From contig CAUYUJ010014760.1 of assembly GCA_963575745.1 (NCBI GenBank), forward strand, positions 271,001 to 335,000: a stretch of DNA of 64,000 nucleotides. The letters run 5' to 3'. This DNA is from Prorocentrum cordatum. Taxonomy: Eukaryota; Sar; Dinophyceae; Prorocentrales; Prorocentraceae. Positions 52,874 through 61,534 of this stretch are shown here, piece by piece; position 1 is the stretch's first letter; every line of letters starts with the position of its first letter. The notes below the pieces were generated by a model that saw only the letters and a program-made list of their open reading frames with translations, ran no database searches and was not told where the DNA came from. The translations under genes were made by a program, and so were the position numbers.

Positions 52874-54430
52874 AGCTCAGGGACCACCCCCTGCACACCC
52901 CCTATGGTGTCGAGAAAGTGCCACGCCTGCTGTGCTTGGACGACCGTCGTGCATAGCGGCCGAGCTCAGGGACCACCCCCTGCGCACCCCCTGTGGTGTC
53001 GAGAAAATGCCACGCCTGTTGTGCCTGGACGGCCGTCGTGCATAGCGGCCGCGCTCAGGGACCACCCCCTGCGCACCCCCCATGGTGTCGAGAAAGTGCC
53101 ACGCATGCTGTGCCTGGACGACCGTCGTGCATAGCGGCCGAGCTCAGGGACCACCCCCTGAGCACCCACTATGGTGTCGGGAAAATGCCACGCCTGCTGT
53201 GCCTGGACGACCGTCGTGCATATCGACCGAGCTCAGGGATCACCCCCTGCGCACCCCCTGTGGTGTCGAGAAAGTGCCACGCCTGCTGTGCCTGGACAAC
53301 CGTCGTGCATAGCGGCCGAGCTCAGGGACCACCCCCTGCGCACCCCCCATGGTGTCGAGAAAGTGCCACGCCTGCTGTGCCTGGACGACCGTCGTGCATA
53401 GCGGCCGAGCTCAGGGACCACCCCCTGCACACCCCCTATGGTGTCGAGAAAGTGCCACGCCTGCTGTGCCTGGACGACCGTCGTGCATAGCGGCGAGCTC
53501 AGGGACCACCCCCTGCACACCCCCCATGGTGTCGAGAAAGTGCCACGCCTGCTGTGCCTGGACGACCGTCGGCATAGCGGCCGCGCTCAGGGACCACCCC
53601 CTGCGCACCCCCTGTGGTGTCGAGAAAGTGCCACGCCTGCTGTGCCTGGACGACCGTCGTGCATAGCGGCCGAGCTCAGGGACCACCCCCTGCGCACCCC
53701 CTGTGGTGTCGAGAAAGTGCCACGCCTGCTATGCCTGGACGACCGTCGTGCATAGCGGCCGCTCAGGGACCACCCCCTGCGCACCCCCTGTGGTGTCGAG
53801 AAATTGCCACGCCTGCTGTGCCTGGACGACCGTCGTGCATAGCGGCCGCGCTCAGGGACCACCCCCTGCGCACCCCCTATGGTGTCGAGAAAGTGCCACG
53901 CCTGCTATGCCTGGACGACCGTCGTGCATAGCGGCGAGCTCAGGGACCACCCCCTGCGCACCCCCTTATGGTGTCGAGAAATTGCCACGCCTGCTGTGCC
54001 TGGACGACCGTCGTGCATAGCGGCCGAGCTCAGGGACCACCCCCTGCGCACCCCCTATGGTGTCGAGAAAGTGCCACGCCTGCTGTGCCTGGGCGACCGT
54101 CGTGCATAGCGGCCGAGCTCAGGGACCACCCCCTGCGCACCCCCTCTGGTGTCGAGAAAGTTCCACGCCTGCTGTGCCTGGACGACCGTCGTGCATAGCG
54201 GCCGCGCTCAGGGACCACCCCCTGCGCACCCCCATGGTGTCGAGAAAGTGCCACGCCTGCTGTGCCTGGACGACCGTCGTGCATAGCGGCCGAGCTCAGG
54301 GACCACCCCCTGCGCACCCCCTGTGGTGTCGAGAAAGTGCCACGCCTGCTGTGCCTGGACAACCGTCGTGCATAGCGGCCGAGCTCAGGGACCACCCCCT
54401 GCGCACCCCCTGTGGTGTCGAGAAAGTGCC
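52874..54430. repeat. 89 bp satellite, right block (about 17 copies)
   Basis: Same unit and phase as the left block. Several copies carry private variants shared between blocks, such as GTCGTGCATATCGACCGAGC (at 50935 and 53214) and TCGGGAAA in place of TCGAGAAA. Some copies lack GCC or a single C in GCGGCCGAGC. The array degrades from 54430 into CTGTG repeats. Confidence 0.97.
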
Positions 54431-54790
54431 ACCCCTGCCACGCTCTGCCGTGCCGTGCCCTGCGCGCCTGCCCTGTGTGCTATGCTGTGCTGAGCTGTGC
54501 TGCGATGTGCTGTGCTGTGCCGTGCCGTGCTGTGCTGCGGTGTGCTGTACTGTGCTATGCTGTGCTGTGCTGTGCAGGTGTGCTGTGCAAAACTGCCACG
54601 CCTGCTGTGCCGTGGACGACCCCTATGGCGTCGAGAATGTGCCGCACGTGCCAAGCCGTGTGTGTGTGTGCTGTGCTGTGCTGTGCTGTGCTGTGCTGTG
54701 CTGTGTGCGCTGCGCTGTGATGTGCTGTGCTGTGCTGTGCTGTGCTGTGCTGCGCTGCGCTGCGCTGCGCTGTGCTGTGTGCGTGAGGAG
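54431..54790. repeat. (TGTGC)n pentanucleotide array with an embedded satellite fragment
   Basis: TGTGCTGTGCTGTGC with CGTGC variants at 54445-54590 and 54665-54785. Between them (54590-54655) lies a broken satellite piece (TGCCACGCCTGCTGTGCCGT, GGACGACCCCTATGGCGTCG). The satellite unit itself contains CTGCTGTGCCTGG, a likely seed of the pentanucleotide. Confidence 0.9.
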
Positions 54791-54985
54791 GAGGGGGAGG
54801 AGGAGGAGGAGGAGGGGAGGAGGGCGGGTGTGGGTGAGACGCGGGTGCGGCGCGGGTGGGAAGAAAACCAGAACCCCACGAAGCATGTGGGGAATAACCA
54901 AGAACCGCAGGGCCTCGCCCTCGAATCCTCGACCGCTACCCCCACGCCACCCTCTCTCTCTCTCTCTCTTGCCCCCGCTGCCTTT
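54791..54985. repeat. (GGA)n and (CT)n tracts
   Basis: GGAGGAGGGGGAGGAGG at 54787-54830 and CTCTCTCTCTCT at 54952-54970. Confidence 0.85.
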
Positions 54986-54989
54986 CTCT

Positions 54990-55275
54990 GCTCATCGGCG
55001 GTCGCTTGTCCCGCGTCTGCCCTGCGGAGGGCCTGGGCATCTCCGCCACCTGCGCGCCCGGCTGCAGCACGAGCTCGCGATGGATGCGGCGCAAACCCGC
55101 CTTGCGACGGCTGATGGGGGCAGCCAGGCGAAACCGACGGCGACGGCAGCGACATCGACGGCTTTGATGATGACGCTGGCAGCTCGAGACCACGCCGCGC
55201 GCACGGCGGAAAATTTGCCGGCCCAACGGGCCAGAGGTGCTAAGATCTCCGGCTGCTGGTTAACAATATTCTAGT
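54990..55275 (+). CDS. Possible coding fragment, low confidence
   Basis: The plus frame ending with TAG near 55272 reads HLRHLRARLQHELAMDAAQT, then LATADGGSQAKPTATAATS, an Ala/Thr-rich helical-looking stretch unlike the repeat around it. A second plus frame over the same bases reads ETDGDGSDIDGFDDDAGSSR, equally plausible as an acidic linker. No start codon or family can be assigned. Confidence 0.2.
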
Positions 55276-55940
55276 TCGCGCGCGCACGGGGCGGCCCCAG
55301 GTGATCCCCAGGCGGGAAGTACCCCAGGCGATACCCAGCAGAGTCCCGGCAAGGTCGGGTCAGAGATGCCGGACCTCCTGGGCGCGGCCTCGGAAGACCC
55401 TGGAGCGCTGCAGGAGCGCCCCAAGGAGGCGTCAATGAAGTGGCAGGCCCCACAGCCCCGGGCCAAGAGCGCTCCAAAGCGTCCCAAGATTGCCTCAAGC
55501 CGGCCCAAAATCCCACCCAGACGCGCCAAGATGCCTTCGAGACACCTCCCAAGAGGCCCCCAAGATGCAAAATTTGTGATTTCCCCTTCGGTTTTGAGAA
55601 GATGTTGGCATTCTCGCCTTTTCGGCTCACCGGCGCTCCAAGACGGCCCCAAAGGAACCCAAGATCACCCAAACACGGCCCAAGAGGCCTCCAAGAGCGC
55701 CCCGAAACGGCCCCAGAAGGCCCCAAGAGAGCCCCAGAAGCCTCCAAGATGGCCCAAGAGGCCCCCAAGACGGCTCCAAGAGCGGGCCCCGACGGGGGAC
55801 CGGAACAGACGGCCAGGCTCCCATGAAGCCCCAGGAGGTCCTAGAAATACCGCCAAGACGCACCCGAGAGACCTCCCAAGAGACCCCAAGTTTGGCCCCA
55901 AAATGCCCCAAGAAACCATCGAGAGGCCTCCTCCTCATCC
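55276..55940. repeat. CCAAGAGGCC family copy 5
   Basis: Units GCGCCCCAAGGAGGCGTC, CAAGAGGCCCCCAAGATG and GGCCCAAGAGGCCTCCAAGA over 600 bp. The non-repeat insert TTGGCATTCTCGCCTTTTCG at 55600-55630 parallels the one at 32.46 kb, so the two loci are copies of one longer element. Confidence 0.8.
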
Positions 55941-56164
55941 TCCTCTATTCCTCCTCCTCCTTCTCGCTCGCCACGAGCACGCCCACATATAGCACTATTG
56001 ATACAGGATGGGCCGGCGGAGTGAGCGAAGCGATTCAATCAGCTGACCACTGTCTACTACTTTCACCAGTCAGCGGCTGCAACCCCTTCCCTCTCCTCTC
56101 CTCCTTCGCGCCAACGCCGATGAGATCAAGACGCACCTGCCAGCCATGCTTCGCGCCACGAGCA
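55941..56164. other. Short unique segment
   Basis: No convincing ORF. Confidence 0.4.
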
Positions 56165-56345
56165 GTAAGCTCCTCCTCATGATCATCCTCCTCCACCTCC
56201 TCCCTCCTCCCTCCTCCCTCCTCCCTCCTCCCTCCTCCCTCCTCCCTCCTCCCCCTCCCCCTCCTCCTCCTCCTCCTCCCTCCTTCTCCTCCTCCTCCTC
56301 CTCCCTCCTCCTCCTCCTCCCCCTCCTCCTCCTCCTCCTCTACCT
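56165..56345. repeat. (TCC)n / (CCTCCCT)n tract
   Basis: CTCCTCCCTCCTCCCTCC in exact 7 bp steps at 56205-56250, then CTCCTCCTC to 56345. Confidence 0.95.
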
Positions 56346-56349
56346 CCGT

Positions 56350-56370
56350 CCGTAGGCATTTGGGCTCATT
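56350..56370 (+). other. Spliced-leader relic (DinoSL-like), outer copy
   Basis: The 21 bases starting CCGTAGGCATTTGGGCTCA match the dinoflagellate spliced leader (CCGTAGCCATTTTGGCTCAAG less its first, variable base; compared as CCGTAG-C-CATTT-T-GGCTCA-AG) at 17 of 21 positions, mismatching at positions 7, 13, 20 and 21. It lies 44 nt before the ATG of the 122-codon ORF, in sense orientation. Such relics mark genes re-inserted from trans-spliced mRNA. By a uniform-base estimate a match this good is expected about 0.015 times in both strands of the window. Confidence 0.6.
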
Positions 56371-56391
56371 CCTTCCACCAGCGGACAAACC

Positions 56392-56404
56392 CCTATTGCT
56401 CAAG
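56392..56404 (+). other. Possible second, truncated spliced-leader relic
   Basis: CTATTGCTCAAG, 10 nt upstream of the ATG, resembles the leader's 3' end (TTTTGGCTCAAG) with one deletion and two changes. Tandem truncated relics are what repeated rounds of retroposition and trans-splicing would leave. On its own it would not be significant. Confidence 0.35.
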
Positions 56405-56414
56405 ATCGCACGAC

Positions 56415-56783
56415 ATGTCTTACGGTGGCGGCGATTGGGGGCCCTCTGGCGTGGAGGTGGCTGCGGGAGGCGCTCCTGGTGGCGCCGCTGAGTTCTTGTC
56501 ACGTGCCTTGCGTTGGTCACGTGCTCGCGAACATACACGTCTATCAGCAAATCGGGCGATCACTTGGTTCAAAGCTGGCTTGGAAGCGGCGGTGCAGGAG
56601 CGGGACGAGGCGCTGAAGCACCTCAAGATGCTCGTCGGCGACGACGCCATCGTGCAGAGGATCGTCGCGGGCCTCCCCGCCCTGGCCGCCCTCGTCGCTG
56701 GCCGCGTCCCCAGCTTCGAGGAGAAGCTGAGGCGCAACGTTGCCTGGCACGCACAGGCTGGGGGCCCCGACGTCCTGCGATGA
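56415..56783 (+). CDS. Possible retrogene ORF, 122 residues
   Basis: The first ATG after the leader relics begins MSYGGGDWGPSGVEVAAGGA. The rest is helical and protein-like: ANRAITWFKAGLEAAVQERD, EALKHLKMLVGDDAIVQRIV, AGLPALAALVAG, SFEEKLRRNVAWHA. It ends in TGA at 56781-56783, but the same frame continues protein-like for about 45 more codons (VADLKRAQRGPRPWE, VNRVQDLLSRRRR), so the TGA may be a nonsense mutation. No intron is visible, in line with origin from mRNA. No family recognised. Confidence 0.5.
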   Translation: MSYGGGDWGPSGVEVAAGGAPGGAAEFLSRALRWSRAREHTRLSANRAITWFKAGLEAAVQERDEALKHLKMLVGDDAIVQRIVAGLPALAALVAGRVPSFEEKLRRNVAWHAQAGGPDVLR

Positions 56784-57028
56784 CCAGTGGCCGACCTCAA
56801 GCGCGCCCAGCGCGGCCCCCGCCCGTGGGAGCGGTCTCCTCCGGCTCCAGACGTCAACAGGGTCCAGGACCTCCTCTCGCGGCGCCGCCGCTCAACTTTG
56901 CCATCGTGATCGGGGCCGTGCCGAGGGTCTGCCAACAAAAGCGGCCGCCTTCATACATGATCGCCGCGAGTGGGCCCTTCACCCTCCTCCTCGATCTTGT
57001 CGCGGAGGTGCCTGGGATGCGGTGTAAT
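56784..57028 (+). other. Possible read-through region of the preceding ORF
   Basis: The frame of the 122-codon ORF goes on without stops to a TGA near 56908. Other frames here are open as well. Nothing further recognised. Confidence 0.35.
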
Positions 57029-57185
57029 CCCACCAGCCCTTTGGGCGTGAGTGGTTTAGGGAGCTCTCTCTGTTCTCACCCCCCCTTCTTCCCCTTCGGG
57101 GAGGGGTTTACCCCTCCCCCAACCCCCTCCCCCTGGGCCTGGAGAGGGCGTCCCGCGGGTGGTTGGAGATGTCTTTTTCGACACC
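57029..57185. repeat. Dispersed hairpin element, copy 3
   Basis: CCCACCAGCCCTTTGGGCGT, then CTTCTTCCCCTTCGGGGAGG, GGTTTACCCC and CCCCCTGGGCCTGGAGAGGG. It parallels 23165-23300 block for block. Confidence 0.8.
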
Positions 57186-57595
57186 TGGGAGGGCTAAAAT
57201 TCGACACACCTCACGAGGATTCTGGCCCCGACGGGGGGGGGCAGAAAAATGCTCCCCTCATCTGTGATCGATCGCCCGACAGATGGCCCCAAGATTCCTC
57301 CCAGACTCCTCCCAGAGAGCCCCACGAGGCCCCAAGAGGCCTCCAAGAGGCCCCCAAGACGCCCCCAAGAGGCCCCCAAGAGGCCCCAAGAGGCTCCCCC
57401 GAGGCACCCACGACGCTCCTGGAAGCCCCTGGAGCCGCCAAAAGGCCCCCAAGACGCCCCAAACGGCATCCAAGAGGCTCCCAAGAGGCCCGAAGACGCT
57501 CTCCCAAGGCACCCAAGACGTTCCTAGAAGCCCCTGGGGCCGCCAAGAGGCCCCGAAAACGCCCCAAGAGGCCTCCAAGAGGCTCCCAAAAAACA
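57186..57595. repeat. CCAAGAGGCC family copy 6
   Basis: CCCCAAGAGGCCTCCAAGAG, CCCCCAAGACGCCCCCAAGA and CCTGGAGCCGCCAAAAGGCC units at 57280-57590. The block around 57395-57470 is repeated about 110 bp later (GGCACCCACGACGCTCCTGG versus GGCACCCAAGACGTTCCTAG). Confidence 0.85.
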
Positions 57596-57756
57596 TATAC
57601 TACTACTTCTACTACTTCTTATTATTATTCTTCTTCTTCGTCTTCGTCTTCTTCTTCTTCTTATTATGATTATTAGTCATATTCTTCTTTTTCTTCTTAT
57701 TCTTCTTCTTCTTATTATTATTATTCTTCTTCTTTTTCTTCTACTACTTCTACTAT

Positions 57757-57806
<50 letters not shown>

Positions 57807-57873
57807 ATACCACTACCACTACATCTACTACTATTACTACTACTACTACTACTAACCACTACCACTACCACTA

Positions 57874-57936
<63 letters not shown>

Positions 57937-57945
57937 GTTCTAGTT

Positions 57946-57988
<43 letters not shown>

Positions 57989-58460
57989 GACTACTACTAC
58001 TACTACTACTACTACTGCTAGCACTACTAGTACTACCACTACCACTGCTACCAGTACCACTGCTACTAGTACTACTGGGGCTACTACTACTGCTGCGATT
58101 AGTACTAAGACTACTACTTCTGCTATTACTAATAGTCATATTACTGCTACTACCACGACAACTACCACTACAACTACTAAGACTACCATCACTACTACTG
58201 CTTCTAGTACTACTACTGCTACGTCTACTACTACTACTACTACTACTACTTCTAGCTCTAGTATTACTACTTCTACTCATGGTGATACGGCCACTACTAC
58301 TACGAGTACTACTACTACTTCTACTACTACTACTACTACTACTTTCACGATTCCTTCCGTATAGACCACTGCTCTAGTGACTGCCACTGCTACTGAGACA
58401 ACTAGTGCGACGACAACGTTGACGACTACGTTTGCTACTACCGCTGATACTGGTAATACC

Positions 58461-58495
<35 letters not shown>

Positions 58496-58723
58496 CACTA
58501 CTACTACCACTACTAGTACTACTACTGATCCTACTGGTACTACTACTACTGTTAGTACTGCTACTACTGCTACTACTGCTACCACTGGTACTACCACTAC
58601 TAATTCTACGACGACGGCTACTGCTACTGCTACTGCTACTGCTACTGCTACTGCTAGTGCTATTCCTCGTACTGCTTCTAGTACTACTACTCTACTACTA
58701 CTACTACTAGTACTACTACCACT

Positions 58724-58758
<35 letters not shown>

Positions 58759-58964
58759 GATAACTACTTCGACTATAACCAGAACTACTACTACTACAAC
58801 TATAACTATACCTACTACAACTATACCTGCTACAACTAGAACTAGAATACTACAACTATACCTGCTACAACTATAGCTACCACTACTAATACTATTACTA
58901 CTACTACTAATACTACTACCACCACTACTATTACTACTACTACTACTGATACTACTACTACCAT

Positions 58965-59000
<36 letters not shown>

Positions 59001-59001
59001 G

Positions 59002-59057
<56 letters not shown>

Positions 59058-59088
59058 GACTACTACAAATACTACTACTACTACTAGA

Positions 59089-59120
<32 letters not shown>

Positions 59121-59166
59121 CACTACTACTATTACTACTACAATACAACTACTACTACTACTACTA

Positions 59167-59199
<33 letters not shown>

Positions 59200-59206
59200 T
59201 TACTAT

Positions 59207-59240
<34 letters not shown>

Positions 59241-59280
59241 GCTACTACTACTACTACTACTAGTACTACTACTCCTGCGA
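57596..59280. repeat. 1.7 kb (ACT)n / (TTC)n trinucleotide array
   Basis: TTC/TTA at 57600-57735, then nearly pure ACT with ACC, AGT, GCT and CGA variants to 59275. All ORFs here are poly-Thr, poly-Leu, poly-Ser or poly-Val artefacts. Confidence 0.97.
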
Positions 59281-59955
59281 AGCATGCCGGCCGTCGTGTG
59301 TTTCAGGCGTGTCTCCGCGTGCCCTCGCATATATCCCCTGTTTCTTCTTCATCCTGCCTCTTTATATATATTCCTACATCCTCCTTCTGGGGGGGGGGCC
59401 GAAGGAGGACGACTCGGGGGAGGGGGAGGAGGAGGGAGAGAAGGCGATGGGAGGCAAGACAGAAGGCGGTCGTCGTCGAGTCATACACGTGAACGAGTCT
59501 GACGATTCACACGACGGCGACGTCTCAGGCGATCACGGCGACGACGGCGACGACGACGACGATTACGATGACGACGACGACTTCGACGACGACGATTCAA
59601 TGGACGACGGCGTCCACGATCCAGCGATCTTCCCCGACCAGTTGTGCAGTGCGCGCCCCACGGAACTGGCTGCAACTGGGCGCTGGCGGTACACCGTCAC
59701 CCTTTTTCTTTTTTCCTTGGCTCGGAGCGCACGGGGCACAAGTCAGTACCCTGCTCAGGCTCGCAGGCTCGAGCTGCACCTGAGAGGCAGGCTCGCCAAT
59801 CAAGTCGGGCGCGGGCACCAGGCGGCAGGTTAGGGGGGAGAGGGGTGGAAGAGGAGCACAAGGGGAAACTCGCCTCCAAGATCGGTTCCCTCGAACAGAT
59901 CTGAGGATTTCCGTTAGCCAAGGGTGGAATCACGGTACTCAGAGTGTGCAAGTCC
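59281..59955. other. No recognisable gene; short (GAC)n tract
   Basis: GACGACGACGA at 59510-59600. Flanking sequence has overlapping frames on both strands without a domain. Confidence 0.45.
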
Positions 59956-61450
59956 TGGTCAAGAATACAGGTGGTGTGCGTCGTTGGGGCCCCTCGCCCT
60001 GGTGTGAGCCGTTCGGGCCCCTCCTTGTGTGTCGTTCGGGCCCCTCGCCGAACGACTCACACATCGAGGAGGGGACCGAACGACTCATACCAGGAGGGGG
60101 GGCCCGAACGACTCACACCAGGAGGAGGGCGCCGAACGAATCCACTTAACACTGGTAGCGGCCACACCCGCGGGTAAAACTGCCTGGGATCCCAGCGTAG
60201 CCAAGTAGCGATACCACCCATTACTGATTGAGCGGTGTATCACAAGGTAATCCCACCAATGAACCATCACTGAGTAGAGTAACCAGCGCCATCACCTGCC
60301 AGGGTAACCAGCACCATCACCATCACAGAGTACAGTAACCAGCACCAGAGAACCCAAGTACGGGCTCCAGCCAGTTTGCAATACAAGTCCCACCAGCGGG
60401 ATGTTTCCTATACTAGAGCCCACCTGAAGCGCCACGGAAGCTGAGTAGAGGCACATCCACCATTGGATACATACCGAAGCCCAAGCCATGTACACAGGAA
60501 CCACCGACCCCATTAAGGCAACATCCAGTGTCCAGCCTCACTGTACCCAGAGGTATTCTCGTATAGCAGCGTTAAAACCATTGTGGTAAGTATTGACCTC
60601 ACCAGTGCTGGAGGAGAGACCATGCACCATCTGAGCCCACTGCCGGACACCCCAAGGAACCCAGCAAGCACCAATAATAAGAATCAATAACGGCGACCAC
60701 CTCGGGCCGGCCCCCTCGCCCTGGTTTGAATCGTTCGGGCCCCTCCTTGTGTGAGTCGTTCGGGCCTCTCGCCGAACGACTCCGAGAACGATGAGGGGCC
60801 CGAACGCTTCATACCAGGAGGGGGGACTCGAACGACTCTCAACAGGAGGAGGGCACCGAACGAATCCACTGAACCCGAGTAGTGCCCACACCCAAGGATA
60901 CAACTGCCTGAGCTCCCAAGTAGCGATACCACTCATTACAGATTGAGCGGTGTATCCAAAGGTACTCCCACCAATGAACCATCACTGAGTACAGTAACCA
61001 GCACCATCACCTGAGCAGGGTAACCAGCACCATCACAGAGTACAGTAACCAGCACCAGAGAACCCAAGTACGGGCTCCAGCCAGAGTGGAATACAAGTCC
61101 CACCAGCGAGATGTTTCCTATAGTAGACCCCACCTGAAGCGCCACTGAAGCTGAGTAGAGGCACATCCACCATTGGATAGATACCGAAGCCCACGCCATG
61201 TATACAGGAACCACCGAACCCATTGAGGCAACATCCCGTGTCCAGCCTCACTGCACCCAGAGATAGTGTCGCCAGTAAAACATCCCGCACCCCAGAACCC
61301 AACGGCATAGCAGCGCAAAAGCCATAGTGGTAAGTATTGCACTCGCCAGTACTGCAGGAAAGACCATACACCATCTGAGCCCAATGCCTGACACCCCACG
61401 GCACCCAGCAAGCACCGAGAATAAGAAACAATAACGGCGACCACCGAGGG
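59956..61450. repeat. ~710 bp tandem repeat, left block (about two units)
   Basis: Landmark GCGATACCACCCATTACTGA at about 60210 and GCGATACCACTCATTACAGA at about 60922, 712 bp apart, each followed by GAGCGGTGTATC, CCACCAATGAACCATCACTG and ACAGTAACCAGCACCA repeats. A hairpin-rich sub-block on GTTCGGGCC(C/T)CTC / CGAACGACTC lies at 59985-60140 and 60720-60860. Within each unit the 21 bp phrase CAGAGTACAGTAACCAGCAC repeats. Long Val/Ser/Gly-rich minus frames recur with the repeat and look like shadows. Confidence 0.9.
60753..60782. repeat. 11 bp stem, 8 nt loop hairpin (GAGTCGTTCGG)
   Basis: GAGTCGTTCGG, then GCCTCTCG, then CCGAACGACTC. It recurs in the right block near 63656-63685, and in shorter form at 60030-60060. 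Confidence 0.9.
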
Positions 61451-61534
61451 CGGCACTCCAGAAAAGTAAAGTTGATTCCGTAGAACCAACAATAGGCGCC
61501 ACACGGAAGTCCGCGTCATCAGCAGACGGAGGAG
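61451..61534. other. Junction between tandem repeat and ORF
   Basis: The repeat ends at about GGCGACCACCGAGGGCGG; the next 80 bp are the 3' flank of the minus-strand ORF. Confidence 0.5.

Noticed and set aside
50433-54430. 76-residue ORFs every 89 bp (VSRKCHACCAWTTVVHSG type) and the possibility of a CRISPR-like array
   Set aside because: The 89 bp period walks through all three frames, so each ORF is a satellite echo. There are no variable spacers; the whole unit is conserved, as in a satellite.
57666-59330. Poly-Thr, poly-Leu, poly-Val and poly-Ser frames
   Set aside because: Translation of (ACT)n.
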